A DNA stretch of 64,000 nt from Nitritalea halalkaliphila LW7 (GTDB taxonomy: Bacteria; Bacteroidota; Bacteroidia; Cytophagales; Cyclobacteriaceae). Under the pieces are notes generated by a model. It saw nothing but the letters and a program-made list of their open reading frames with translations, made no database searches and was not told where the DNA came from. Shown here piece by piece: positions 9,711 through 19,793 of the stretch (positions within the stretch are counted from its first letter, which is position 1; each line of letters opens with the position of its first letter). The DNA lies in assembly GCF_000265075.1 (NCBI RefSeq), contig NZ_AJYA01000002.1, forward strand, positions 62,001 through 126,000, in the 5' to 3' direction. The translations under genes were made by a program, and so were the position numbers.

Positions 9711-10223
9711 ATGAGACACGGTAAAAAATTTAACCACCTTGGAAGGAAGTCCGCGCATAGAAAAGCGATGCTTTCAAATATGGCTGCTTCCTTACTTCTT
9801 CACAAGCGTATCTCCACCACGCTTGCTAAGGCTAAGGAGTTAAGAAAATATGTGGAGCCTCTCGTAACGAGAGCGAAAGAAGATACGACGCATAACAGAC
9901 GCGTGGCTTTCTCTTACCTACAAAGCAAAGAAGCTATCAAGGAACTTTTCGGTGAAATCGCTGAGAAAGTAGGGAGCAGACAGGGTGGTTATACTCGAAT
10001 CATCAAAACTGGTTTCCGTTTAGGTGATAACGCAGAGATGTGTATCATCGAACTTGTAGATTTTAACGAGCTTATGCTGAAAGAAACTAAGCCAGCTAAG
10101 AAGACTACAAGAAGAAGCCGTAGAGGTTCAGGTGCAGCCAAGGCCACTGATAGTGCTTCTACCGAAGCGCCTAAAGCAGATGGCGATGCTGATGCTGGTT
10201 CTAATGAAGAAAACAAAGCCTAA
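9711..10223 (+). CDS. rplQ: 50S ribosomal protein L17 with acidic/alanine-rich tail
   Basis: L17 of 170 residues. The core (about residues 1-118) is normal: [21 protein letters not shown], then [21 protein letters not shown] and [24 protein letters not shown]. It is followed by about 50 extra residues: first basic ([10 protein letters not shown]), then Ala/Ser/Asp/Glu-rich. Such disordered tails are common on L17 in Bacteroidota. It is the last gene of the ribosomal operon, 25 bases before a strong terminator. Confidence 0.96.
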   Translation: MRHGKKFNHLGRKSAHRKAMLSNMAASLLLHKRISTTLAKAKELRKYVEPLVTRAKEDTTHNRRVAFSYLQSKEAIKELFGEIAEKVGSRQGGYTRIIKTGFRLGDNAEMCIIELVDFNELMLKETKPAKKTTRRSRRGSGAAKATDSASTEAPKADGDADAGSNEENKA

Positions 10224-10247
10224 CATGCTTTGTCATCGACATATCGT

Positions 10248-10281
10248 AAGGGGGTTAAACGCTAGTTTAATCCCTTTTTTT
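10248..10281 (+). terminator. intrinsic terminator of the ribosomal operon
   Basis: AAGGGGGTTAAAC pairs with GTTTAATCCC(TT) around a GCTA loop and is followed at once by six to seven T. It lies 25 bases after the rplQ stop and before the carA promoter-like box. Confidence 0.9.
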
Positions 10282-10313
10282 ATGCCCTAACTTTCTCCTT
10301 AAGATTTATTGCT

Positions 10314-10321
10314 TAAATTTG
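10314..10321 (+). promoter_or_regulatory. candidate promoter of carA (TAAATTTG)
   Basis: TAAATTTG fits TAnnTTTG, 18 bases before the carA ATG and just after the ribosomal terminator. The upstream -33 element is not clear. This would give a short leader. Confidence 0.6.
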
Positions 10322-10339
10322 ACCTATATTCTATTATTC

Positions 10340-11434
10340 ATGAAAGCGCAACCTGCAACTCTTCTTCTCGCCGACGGAACACTATTCCGCGGTACGTTAA
10401 TCGGTAAGCCTGGGACTAATGGTGGTGAAATCTGCTTCAATACCGGTATGACTGGGTACCAAGAAATTTACACGGATCCTTCCTACACAGGTCAAATCGT
10501 GGTTACCACGACACCCCATATCGGCAACTACGGTGTTATCGACTCCGAAGTCGAATCTGCAGCACCTACTGTAGCGGGAATTGTGGTGAACAGTTTCTCT
10601 CACACGCATAGTAGGGTCGACGCGGATGATACACTTCAAGCCTACTTAGAAAAGGCGGGTATTACAGGTATTGCGGATATTGACACACGGAAACTTGTTC
10701 GTCACATTCGCGATAAGGGTGCTATGAATGCTATTATCTCTTCCGAGTACGAAGACGATTTGGCAGGCCTAAAAAAGCAGCTCAATCTTGTGCCCGATAT
10801 GCAAGGGCTTGAGCTTTCTTCACAGGTCTCCACGAAAGCGCCTTATTTCTTCGGCGACCCAGAAAGTCCTTTTAAAGTCGCTTGTCTCGATCTTGGTATT
10901 AAACTGAACATTCTCCGTAATCTTGCTTCTCGTGGTGTTTACTGTAAGGTATTTCCTGCCACGACTAAGGCCGAAGAGCTTATGGCCTGGGAAGCAGATG
11001 GCTATTTTCTGTCGAATGGTCCTGGAGACCCCGCCGCCATGCCTTATGCTGTGGAAACAGCTAAAACATTACTTTCCTCCGGAAAGCCTGTTTTCGGTAT
11101 TTGCCTGGGACACCAAATCATCGCCGAAGCTTGTGATTTGAAAACCTATAAAATGCACCATGGACATAGAGGAATAAACCATCCCGTTAAAAATCTATTG
11201 ACTGGGTTGAGCGAAATTACCTCCCAAAACCACGGGTTTGTAGTAGATAAAAACTCTCTAGAAGCGAATAGCCAAATAGAGGTGACCCATATTCATCTTA
11301 ATGATAATACCATCGCAGGCATTCGCCTGAAAGACCGACCTGTCTTCTCTGTGCAGTACCATCCAGAGGCAGGGCCTGGTCCACACGATTCCCGCTATCT
11401 TTTCGATGATTTCGTGTCCTTAATGAAAAATTAA
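10340..11434 (+). CDS. carA: carbamoyl-phosphate synthase small subunit
   Basis: A 364-residue CarA, the glutaminase subunit that feeds ammonia to CarB for carbamoyl phosphate (arginine and pyrimidine synthesis). I chose the ATG at 10340; an earlier TTG would lie inside the -7 box. The N-terminal CPSase domain is followed by a class I glutamine amidotransferase domain with C255 (GICLGHQ), H341 and E343 (YHPEAGPGPHDS) as the catalytic triad. carB is not next to it: eno follows after 20 bases, so the large subunit must be elsewhere. Confidence 0.96.
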   Translation: MKAQPATLLLADGTLFRGTLIGKPGTNGGEICFNTGMTGYQEIYTDPSYTGQIVVTTTPHIGNYGVIDSEVESAAPTVAGIVVNSFSHTHSRVDADDTLQAYLEKAGITGIADIDTRKLVRHIRDKGAMNAIISSEYEDDLAGLKKQLNLVPDMQGLELSSQVSTKAPYFFGDPESPFKVACLDLGIKLNILRNLASRGVYCKVFPATTKAEELMAWEADGYFLSNGPGDPAAMPYAVETAKTLLSSGKPVFGICLGHQIIAEACDLKTYKMHHGHRGINHPVKNLLTGLSEITSQNHGFVVDKNSLEANSQIEVTHIHLNDNTIAGIRLKDRPVFSVQYHPEAGPGPHDSRYLFDDFVSLMKN

Positions 11435-11442
11435 ACCTATAA

Positions 11443-12741
<1,299 letters not shown>

Positions 12742-12755
12742 TTTTTCCACCCTTT

Positions 12756-12779
12756 TCCTTTGCGCGGAAGCGCAAAGGA
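12756..12779. repeat. perfect 10-bp palindrome, TTTG-type
   Basis: TCCTTTGCGC and GCGCAAAGGA face each other across a GGAA loop. No T-run follows on either strand, so it is not a standard terminator. It shares the TTTG-S(n)...S(n)-CAAA form with other palindromes in this window (see the finding on dispersed palindromes). Confidence 0.85.
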
Positions 12780-12845
12780 TGGGGAAAGCGGCCTGAATAT
12801 GGAGTAGCCAAGTACACCAGTATAGCTACCTGTAAGGCTTATAGT

Positions 12846-12890
12846 TAAAAGCCATGACTTACTGCGGTAGGCCATGGCTTTTACTATTTT
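12846..12890. terminator. long stem, likely bidirectional terminator between eno and the carrier gene
   Basis: TAAAAGCCATGACTTAC pairs with GTAGGCCATGGCTTTTA across TGCG (17 positions, one mismatch, one wobble). The flanks carry A's on the left and T's on the right (CTATTTT). It sits between convergent genes. Confidence 0.65.
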
Positions 12891-12959
12891 AGACGCTAAA
12901 GGGGAGTAGCAGGAGGCAGCAAGAGGAATTACTGCAACCCTCGCTGGGAAGAAGCTTCT

Positions 12960-14294
12960 TTAGATGCCCAAAAAAACGCCCAGCAAGACCCCCGTAAGGG
13001 CAATCAAGAAAATCACTAGGATCGGTTTCCAAGCATAGGCCATCCATTCTTTATAGCTCAAGCCTGATGCAGCTAGGATCGCCATTAGCCCGCCATTACT
13101 GGGGGTGACCATATCCATGATGCCAGCCCCATACTGATAAGACAGCACCATGACCTGGCGCGATAAGCCGATTAGGTCTGCGATAGGGGTGAGGAGGGGC
13201 ATCGTCAGCACTGCCTGACCTGAAGTGCTCGGGATGGGGATATGCAGGAGCGCTTGCGCCAGCAGCATGCCCACCGCAGAAAGGGCCACAGGGAGCTCCT
13301 CCAGCGGGGTGAATAGCCCAAAAATGATGCTGTCAATGATCATCCCCTTCTCTAAAACCAAATAAATACTGCGTGCTAAGCCTACGATCACACCGGCAAA
13401 TACCAGCTCGGCGAAACCTGCCGTGTAGGCTTTGGCAGTGCCATTCCAGCCGAGCTTTCCGATTAGTCCACAGAGAAGACCCATCGCAAAAAACAAGGCC
13501 GACATTTCATTATAATCCCAGTCTAAGCGCGTTAGCCCAAAGACTAAAATCCCGAAGGTGAGCGCAACAAGCAGCAGAATTACCGCATGATGCCGTGCTA
13601 ATCCCCTGGCGACCTCTTCCTTAGGCTCGGCTACGAACTTGGGATCCTTCCCTGTGCGGATCACATAGACGATCCAGAAGCTCAGCGCTCCTGCTAATAA
13701 CAAGAGCCGAAATCCAGCAGCCGAAAATAAAGGAAGCTCTGCTAAATTTTGGGCGATCAAAACAGAAAAGGGATTAGCAGGGCCAAAAGCCCCTCCGATC
13801 AGGGAGGATCCCAAGCTGATGGCTACACCCGCCGTTCGCGTGTAGCCGATTTTGCGACAGAGGAGCATCAGCACGGGCACCATCGCGATGATTTCTTCCT
13901 GAAGGCCGTTCAAGACCCCCGCTGCTCCGAACAGTAGGCCCACCAGTGTAAGCAAATAGGATGTGGCCTGGTCAAAGCGACGAATCAGACTTTCCAGTCC
14001 AGCTTGGAAGGCTCCCGTCTGTTCGACTAGATAAAAAGCCCCCCCAATAATCAGAATCAGGACAACCACCTCCGCCCCCGCTATGATTCCTTCAGGAATA
14101 CTCAGGAAAAGCTGACCCAAGCCTACAGGAGTCGCATCCACCGTTCGGTAGGAGCCCTCCACCACGACCATACGTCCCGTACCCTCATCCAGCACGCGCT
14201 CATAGGAACCTGCTGGAATCAGATGTGTCAGAAAAGCGGCCAAAGCCACAAAAAATAACATAATCAGCAGGGGATGGGGAAAGCTTAGTTTCAT
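12960..14294 (-). CDS. YfcC/DcuC-family inner-membrane carrier
   Basis: A 444-residue integral membrane protein with about 11-12 hydrophobic segments. The N-terminal FPHPLLIMLFFVALAAFLTHLIPAGSYER followed later by GSYRTVDATPVGLGQ, the central EEIIAMVPVLMLLCRKIGY and the late IPIPSTSGQAVLTMPLLTPIADLIG and VTPSNGGLMAILAASGL match the YfcC branch of the DcuC (C4-dicarboxylate carrier) superfamily; homologues are annotated as C4-dicarboxylate or basic amino acid antiporters. The substrate cannot be told from sequence. It is divergent from the tricorn-like gene, with a TAnnTTTG box 20 bases upstream. Confidence 0.82.
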   Translation of the reverse strand: MKLSFPHPLLIMLFFVALAAFLTHLIPAGSYERVLDEGTGRMVVVEGSYRTVDATPVGLGQLFLSIPEGIIAGAEVVVLILIIGGAFYLVEQTGAFQAGLESLIRRFDQATSYLLTLVGLLFGAAGVLNGLQEEIIAMVPVLMLLCRKIGYTRTAGVAISLGSSLIGGAFGPANPFSVLIAQNLAELPLFSAAGFRLLLLAGALSFWIVYVIRTGKDPKFVAEPKEEVARGLARHHAVILLLVALTFGILVFGLTRLDWDYNEMSALFFAMGLLCGLIGKLGWNGTAKAYTAGFAELVFAGVIVGLARSIYLVLEKGMIIDSIIFGLFTPLEELPVALSAVGMLLAQALLHIPIPSTSGQAVLTMPLLTPIADLIGLSRQVMVLSYQYGAGIMDMVTPSNGGLMAILAASGLSYKEWMAYAWKPILVIFLIALTGVLLGVFLGI

Positions 14295-14313
14295 CTCGCG
14301 AGGTTTAAGGCTC

Positions 14314-14321
14314 CAAAATTA
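14314..14321 (-). promoter_or_regulatory. candidate promoter of the YfcC-like gene
   Basis: The minus strand reads TAATTTTG, a match to TAnnTTTG, 19 bases upstream of the start codon. A second TAATTTTG lies further upstream at 14363-14370. No clear -33 TTG is seen. Confidence 0.45.
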
Positions 14322-14512
14322 AGGATTAAATTTTTTCCAGAATAGCTTGCCGAAGCGTGACTCAAAATTAAAATGAATACGCTCCTGTACTTTTTCAGGC
14401 AAGTGGTAGTATTTAGATAGGTGCTTTGGGCTTTATTCAGTAAATTCCCAGCGAAAAATGTGCGTGGTTTCTGCTCAAATCGCGCCTCGCATGTGTAAAC
14501 CCAATAGATTTC

Positions 14513-17500
14513 ATGAGAAAAATAGTTCTAAGTATTTGCATCCTCCTACTCGGCTGGCCGCTTTTCGCGCAGCAAGAGGCGCTCTGGCTGCGCTATCCGG
14601 CCCTGTCGCCTGATGGAGAGGAGATCGTGTTCTCCTATAAAGGAGACCTCTTTAAGGTAAGCGCTTCCGGTGGGCTAGCTACCCCCCTCACGCTGCATGA
14701 TGCGCATGATTTCATGCCTGTATGGAGCCCAGATGGTCGCGAAATCGCTTTTGCAAGCGACCGATTCGGGAATTTCGATGTCTTCATCATGTCCGCAGCA
14801 GGTGGTCCTGCTAAGCGCTTGACCCACCACTCTACAAATGATTTTCCCTGGACCTTTAGCCCGGATGGTAGTGATGTGTTCTTTGGCTCTGGCCGGAATG
14901 ACCTCGCCTCTTCCGCTCGCTTCCCGAATAAGGGGCTTTTTATGAAGCTCTACAGGGTATCGAAAACAGGCGGTCGGAATTACCTCATCTCTACAGCGGG
15001 GATGCAGTCTGTTTCGCTTAGCCCCGATGGTAGAAAAATCGTTTTTCAGGACCGTAAAGGCTATGAAGACGAATGGCGTAAGCGGCATACTTCCTCCGTA
15101 ACACGCGATATCTGGCTCTATGACCGCGACGCGGAGCAGTACACGCAGATTAGCGATTTCGAGGGTGAGGACCGTGAGCCGCTCTTGTCCGCTGATGGCA
15201 GCACAGTGTTTTACCTCAGTGAGAAAAATGGCAGCCAAAATATCTTTTCCCGCAAGCTTAGCAGCGGTGAGGAGAAGCAGCTCACCCGCTTTGAAGACCA
15301 CCCAGTGCGTCACTTGAGCCGTAGTCGTGGGGATAAGTTGGCCTTCAGCTGGAATGGAGCCCTCTACACCTTGGAGCCTGGAGCTGAGCCGCAGCGCTTA
15401 CAGGTGCAGATCACGGGAGATTTCTCCGGAAGTGACATTCAGACAGTATCCGTGCGGAATGGGGCCACAGGCATGGCCCTTTCGCCTAACGGCAAAGAAA
15501 TCGCTTTCGTGTTCCGCGGAGAGGTTTTCGTGACCTCTGTAGCACATAATTTCACCAAGCGCATCACCAGCACACCGGCGCAGGAGCGCACCCTCAGCTG
15601 GGGTAAGGATGGCCGTAGCTTGTATTATGCCACCGAACGCGATGGCAAGTGGGACATCTTCCGCGCCCGCATCCAGCGTGACGACGAGCAGTTTTTCCAT
15701 GCCGCCACACTGATCACAGAAGAGCCGGTCATCGCCTCCGATAAGGATGAGTTTCAGCCGGTGGTTTCGCCTGACGGTAAAAAAATCGCTTACCTCGAAG
15801 AACGAAATATCCTAAAAGTCTTTGACCTAGATAAAAAGTCTAGCGTGACACTGATCGAAGCGGGTCAAAATTTCAGCTACTCCGATGGAGATCAAGACTA
15901 CGCCTGGAGCCCAGATAGTCGCTGGGTGGTGGCTAAAAATGCTTTGGGCCACTTTGGCAGCAGCCACATGGTCAAGTATGCTGCGGATGGTTCGGGGACT
16001 CCTGCTCAGCTGACCTTTAGCGGGTTTTCAGATGGGAATGCGACCTGGGCTATGGGTGGAAAAGCTATTTTCTACACGAACGATCAGGATGGCAAAAAGC
16101 CTCTCGCCTTCCAGGGTGCGCGCGAAGTGGATATTTACGCCATGTTCTTTGACCAAGACACTTACGATCAGTTCCGCCTCAGCAAGGAGGAGTACGAACT
16201 GCGACAGGAGATGAAAAAGAAGGACAAAGACGATAAAGAGAAAAAAGAAGAAAAAAAGGATGAACCCCTCACCTTCGATCTGGCACGGCTAGAAGAACGT
16301 ATGATGCGCCTTACGCCGGGTTCGGTCAACTTGTCTTCCTTCGAAGTGTCTCCGAAAGGGGATAAGGTGTATATGATGGCCCGCTACGAAAAAGGCTATG
16401 ATGTTTGGGAGCTGGACACGCGGACACGCGAACTTAAAGCTCTAGCTCGTTTAGGTGGCGGCGGCGGCAGCCTCAAACTGGACGACGAGGGTAAAAACCT
16501 TTTTGTACTTTCTGGAGGGAATATCTCGAAAATAGAAACGGCAAATGGGAAGGTATCGCGTGTGGGTATCGATGCCGAGATGGAGCTGAACCTCCCTGCG
16601 GAGCGAGAGTATATCTATCACCATGCCTGGAGACAGGTGAAGAAAAAGTTTTATGATCCTGAACTGCATGGTATCGACTGGGAAATGTACCGCGATGCCT
16701 ATGAGAAGTTTTTGCCGCACATCAACAATAATTATGACTTCCAAGAACTTCTGAGCGAGCTCCTGGGAGAGCTGAATGGTTCGCATACAGGTGGACGTTA
16801 TAGTCCGAGAAGTACGAATGGAGATGCTACCGCTTCCCTTGGACTTTTCTTCGATGAAATGAGTAAGGAAGATGGCCTTATCATCGAAGAAGTGATCGCT
16901 GGAGGTCCCCTCGATAATGCCGAAACGAAAATTAAGGCGGGCCATAGGATCTTAAAGATCGATGGTGTGGCGTTAAATCAAGAGCAAGACTGGAATGCAC
17001 TTCTCAACAGAAAAGCGGGCAAGCGTGTCCTGCTGAGCATGTTTAACCCGGAAACGCGTGAATCTTGGGAAGAGGTCGTACTTCCGATTAGTGGAGGTGC
17101 AGAAAACAATTTGCTTTATGAGCGCTGGGTGAAGATGATGCGTGATCGCGTAGCAGAACTCAGCGGAGGTAAGCTCGGCTATGTACATGTCAGAGGCATG
17201 AATGATGGCAGCTACCGCACGGTGTACAGCGAGGTGCTCGGCAGAAACATCGACAAGGAGGCACTTATTGTAGACACCCGCTTTAATGGTGGGGGCTGGC
17301 TGCATGAGGATTTATCTAATTTCCTAGACGGGAAGCCTTATGCGACCTTCCGCCCTTACGGCTTCGTGGCGAAAGGCGGTGAGCCGCGGGATAAATGGTC
17401 CAAGCCAAGTGTCGTGCTGATGAGCGAAAGTAATTACTCCGATGCGCATGCCTTCCCTTATGCCTATCGAGCGAAAGGAATAGGTAAACTGATCGGTATG

Positions 17501-17737
17501 CCAGTTCCGGGTACGAGCACCGCGGTATGGTGGGAAACGCAGATCGATCCGACACTTGTTTTCGGCATCCCGATGATCGCATTTTACGGCGTCGCGGAAG
17601 ACAGACCACTGGAGAACCTGCAGCTAGAGCCAGACATTAAGGTGGCCACTCCTTTTGAAGAAATTCTAAAGGGTGAGGATGCTCAGCTGCGTACAGCGGT
17701 GCAGACACTGCTCGAAGAGTTAGAAGCCAAAAAGTAG
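14513..17737 (+). CDS. tricorn-like S41 protease with beta-propeller and PDZ domains
   Basis: A 1074-residue secreted protein (signal peptide about residues 1-19, ending FAQ-Q). The first half holds TolB/WD40-like propeller repeats of the form SPDGxxIxF, then a strongly charged Lys/Glu linker around residues 566-585, then a core domain, a PDZ domain (about 770-850, ILKIDGVAL) and an S41 protease domain. By alignment with the archaeal tricorn protease the catalytic set would be S757-H758 (NGSHTGG) and S976-D977 (NYSDAH). It probably degrades peptides in the periplasm. It is followed by a bidirectional terminator; no frameshift is seen over this long gene. Confidence 0.93.
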   Translation: MRKIVLSICILLLGWPLFAQQEALWLRYPALSPDGEEIVFSYKGDLFKVSASGGLATPLTLHDAHDFMPVWSPDGREIAFASDRFGNFDVFIMSAAGGPAKRLTHHSTNDFPWTFSPDGSDVFFGSGRNDLASSARFPNKGLFMKLYRVSKTGGRNYLISTAGMQSVSLSPDGRKIVFQDRKGYEDEWRKRHTSSVTRDIWLYDRDAEQYTQISDFEGEDREPLLSADGSTVFYLSEKNGSQNIFSRKLSSGEEKQLTRFEDHPVRHLSRSRGDKLAFSWNGALYTLEPGAEPQRLQVQITGDFSGSDIQTVSVRNGATGMALSPNGKEIAFVFRGEVFVTSVAHNFTKRITSTPAQERTLSWGKDGRSLYYATERDGKWDIFRARIQRDDEQFFHAATLITEEPVIASDKDEFQPVVSPDGKKIAYLEERNILKVFDLDKKSSVTLIEAGQNFSYSDGDQDYAWSPDSRWVVAKNALGHFGSSHMVKYAADGSGTPAQLTFSGFSDGNATWAMGGKAIFYTNDQDGKKPLAFQGAREVDIYAMFFDQDTYDQFRLSKEEYELRQEMKKKDKDDKEKKEEKKDEPLTFDLARLEERMMRLTPGSVNLSSFEVSPKGDKVYMMARYEKGYDVWELDTRTRELKALARLGGGGGSLKLDDEGKNLFVLSGGNISKIETANGKVSRVGIDAEMELNLPAEREYIYHHAWRQVKKKFYDPELHGIDWEMYRDAYEKFLPHINNNYDFQELLSELLGELNGSHTGGRYSPRSTNGDATASLGLFFDEMSKEDGLIIEEVIAGGPLDNAETKIKAGHRILKIDGVALNQEQDWNALLNRKAGKRVLLSMFNPETRESWEEVVLPISGGAENNLLYERWVKMMRDRVAELSGGKLGYVHVRGMNDGSYRTVYSEVLGRNIDKEALIVDTRFNGGGWLHEDLSNFLDGKPYATFRPYGFVAKGGEPRDKWSKPSVVLMSESNYSDAHAFPYAYRAKGIGKLIGMPVPGTSTAVWWETQIDPTLVFGIPMIAFYGVAEDRPLENLQLEPDIKVATPFEEILKGEDAQLRTAVQTLLEELEAKK

Positions 17738-17798
17738 GCTACTTCTATGCTGCGAGCTCGCCGTTAGCGTTTCGCTACGTGTTAAATTGAAAAAAAAG

Positions 17799-17840
17799 AG
17801 GCTTTGGTGCTAGTATTAGGCTAGCGCCAAAGCCTTTTTA
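17799..17840. terminator. bidirectional intrinsic terminator
   Basis: AGGCTTTGGTGCTAG pairs with CTAGCGCCAAAGCCT (15 bp, one G-U) across TATTAGG. A run of eight A precedes it and TTTTTA follows, so it can serve the tricorn-like gene on plus and the convergent gene on minus. Confidence 0.9.
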
Positions 17841-17841
17841 C

Positions 17842-17983
17842 TTACTTGTCTTTTTTCAGCAGATGTGTTTTATAAATTCTGCCGTCTTTTCGCAAAGAAG
17901 CCCCCAAAATTTCATTCTCGGATATCCCGATGACTTCATGAAAATAGTTTTTCGGAGCACCATCGATTTGCTTGCTGCCGCGT
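17842..17983 (-). pseudogene. out-of-frame tandem copy of the upstream gene's C-terminal domain
   Basis: Directly downstream of the stop of the next gene (17984), another frame encodes 42 residues from QIDGAPKNYFHEVIG to THLLKKDK and a TAA at 17842-17844. They align without gaps to the last 42 residues of that gene (QIEGGPDEYFYEVIG to MHVLNRVK), with about half the positions identical. There is no start codon in this frame. Either the gene truly encodes two copies and two indels hide it, or the second copy is decaying. Confidence 0.65.
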
Positions 17984-18736
17984 TTACTTCACCCGATTTA
18001 AAACGTGCATTTTATATTTTCTACCCCGTCTTTCCGTCTCCGCCACCAAGATGAAGTCGTCACTCACCCCGATGACTTCATAAAAGTACTCATCCGGTCC
18101 TCCCTCTATCTGCGCGTCCACACCGCGTAGGTAGGATTTGGCAGCCTTTTCATTCGTGCGCTCTCCAAGCATCCCCATAGTAAAAAGCCGGCCGTCTTTT
18201 TCTTCCGTATTTTGAAAAGCCGATTGAACACGTAGTAAATCCTGTGCTTTGACCTTCGGCTTGTAGCGATTACGATTAAAAGTAGCCGTATTCATCACTA
18301 AAAACTCATTTCCTGCGATCAACTCTTTCGCCTTTGCCACAGGAATAGCTTCCGCACGATAAAAAGTCGCGACATAACTAACAAAACGCCCGAAACCACC
18401 ATTATGGGCCACACTTTTTACATAAATATGAGAAGCGCCCCGCATGGAAGCTTCTGCTTTTAACTTGCGCAGCGCGCGTTCGTGCACACTGTTCATGCTG
18501 GGGTAAATGCCGAAAGCCAGCGAATAGGAAAAGGTCCCACGTGCCTTACTAAAGGCCTCGCCCACGCGGATCATGCCCTCTACTTGTTTGTAATCATCCA
18601 CTACCACGATTTTATGGTCTGGCGTGTATCCGTCTACCTGAGGGATTTCCGTAAGCAGCTGGGCCGCACTTGGGTTTTGAAAACTAAATAGCAAGAGAAA
18701 TAGGATGCCTAAAGGCAAAAATGTGCTTTTTTTCAT
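17984..18736 (-). CDS. secreted protein of unknown function with repeated C-terminal domain
   Basis: A 250-residue predicted secreted protein; I chose the start at 18736 (MKKSTFLPLGILFLLLFSF), which gives a clean signal peptide cut near AAQ; an earlier ATG would add 26 residues without support. A central segment (FSKARGTFSYSLAFGIYPSMN and ASMRGASHIYVKSV) resembles small YdgH-like or lipoprotein-like stress domains only loosely. The last 42 residues form a small domain (YFYEVIGVSDD, GRKYKMHVL) repeated out of frame just downstream. I do not recognise the family. It converges on the tricorn-like gene. Confidence 0.75.
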   Translation of the reverse strand: MKKSTFLPLGILFLLLFSFQNPSAAQLLTEIPQVDGYTPDHKIVVVDDYKQVEGMIRVGEAFSKARGTFSYSLAFGIYPSMNSVHERALRKLKAEASMRGASHIYVKSVAHNGGFGRFVSYVATFYRAEAIPVAKAKELIAGNEFLVMNTATFNRNRYKPKVKAQDLLRVQSAFQNTEEKDGRLFTMGMLGERTNEKAAKSYLRGVDAQIEGGPDEYFYEVIGVSDDFILVAETERRGRKYKMHVLNRVK

Positions 18737-18930
18737 ACGATAGTGTAGGTTTGGTTTTATTCTTACGAACGGTTTACTGGCAATCAAGTTCCAATAAAAA
18801 ACCAAAAGATTCAAATTTTATTTGCTAAAAAATGAAAATAGCGTAACTTTATTTTACGTTATTCTTCTCTTCCCCAAGTGCCTGATCGATTCATCCGTGA
18901 GGGAGTTTCATTCTACCCTGTCTAAAAATA

Positions 18931-18959
18931 AAAAAGCCGCTTTATCGATTGAAAGCGGC
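18931..18959 (-). terminator. terminator of the TesA-like gene
   Basis: GCCGCTTT and AAAGCGGC form an 8-bp stem; on the minus strand it is followed by TTTTTTATTTTT. It is about 30 bases after the stop of the minus-strand esterase gene. Confidence 0.8.
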
Positions 18960-18989
18960 TTCTGTATTAAAATTTTAAACATCAGTGCA

Positions 18990-19709
18990 TTAGGCTCCCA
19001 CTAAAGGGGCTAAAAAGGGCCAAATCGTCTCAAAGACGATCGCGTGTCCCTCTGCTGTAGGATGTATGCCATCTGGTAAATTCAAATCTGGATCCCCCGC
19101 CACTCTTTCCAGTAGAAAAGGAATCAGCGTCACCCCCTCTTCAGCTGCTATCCGCGGGAAGAGCTGACGAAACGCTTCTGCGTACTCTGTGCCCATATTC
19201 GGAGGAATCTGCATCCCTGCCAGCAGGATGGCCGCATCTGGATAGCGCTCCTGCACCAGCTGAATCATACTGCGGAGATTTTTTTCCGTCTCTGTCAGGG
19301 CGATGCCACGTAAACCGTCATTGGCGCCCAGCTCCAAAACAAAGATAGCGGGCTCCTCCTCCAGAAACCAGTCGAGGCGTGTAAGGCCCGAGGCGGTGGT
19401 CTCGCCACTTAGGCCGGCATTAACCACGCGATACGCGATTTCCAGCTCCTTTAGGCGCGCCTCTACCAGCCCGGGGAAGGACTCCTCCGCATCTAGCCCA
19501 TAGCCTGCCGTGAGGCTATTGCCGAAAAACAGGAGCAAAGGTGCATTTTCGCCCTCCGCACCTTGAGCTTCCTGTTCTGCAAGCCCTTCCTCCTCGAAAA
19601 CATCCGAATCCCCCTTCTCAGCGGAAGGTGAACAGGCGGGAAAAGAGAGGACCACAAAGCAGAAAAAAAGACAATAAATAAGAGAAGGTGTAGGTGTCAT
19701 GCGAAACAT
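18990..19709 (-). CDS. TesA-type SGNH esterase/lysophospholipase, predicted lipoprotein
   Basis: A 239-residue SGNH hydrolase. Block I is FFGNSLTAGYGLDAEESFP with the nucleophile serine in GNSLT; block III is ELGANDGLRG; block V is DGIHPTAEGH with the catalytic Asp-His pair. This pattern is that of E. coli TesA and related arylesterases. The N-terminus has a hydrophobic segment and lipobox ending FPAC, followed by an acidic Glu-rich linker, so it should be a lipoprotein. It is divergent from the YbbA/YbbP-like ABC genes, the same arrangement as tesA-ybbA-ybbP in E. coli. Confidence 0.9.
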   Translation of the reverse strand: MFRMTPTPSLIYCLFFCFVVLSFPACSPSAEKGDSDVFEEEGLAEQEAQGAEGENAPLLLFFGNSLTAGYGLDAEESFPGLVEARLKELEIAYRVVNAGLSGETTASGLTRLDWFLEEEPAIFVLELGANDGLRGIALTETEKNLRSMIQLVQERYPDAAILLAGMQIPPNMGTEYAEAFRQLFPRIAAEEGVTLIPFLLERVAGDPDLNLPDGIHPTAEGHAIVFETIWPFLAPLVGA

Positions 19710-19773
19710 AAGGAGAGATTCAATGGCTTTCTGATCGGGACACTGAACATTTCAGACGCCCCCGCGTGTTATC

Positions 19774-19781
19774 CAAAGGTA
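19774..19781 (-). promoter_or_regulatory. candidate promoter of the TesA-like gene
   Basis: On the minus strand this reads TACCTTTG, matching TAnnTTTG, 64 bases upstream of the esterase start. It lies within an imperfect inverted repeat (TGTTATCC-AAA-GGTAACA, 19769-19786) located only 7 bases before the divergent ABC gene. The same short region may control both directions. Confidence 0.4.
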
Positions 19782-19793
19782 ACATTTTTCTTT

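Noticed and set aside
14675-15313. Minus-strand frame of 212 residues inside the tricorn-like gene
   Set aside because: It lies entirely opposite a well-supported coding frame with propeller repeats and shows no signal peptide, domain or start context of its own.
17863-18054. A plus-strand frame of 63 residues
   Set aside because: It lies over the terminator-proximal end of the minus-strand gene and its tandem domain copy; it has no family match and no ribosome-binding context.
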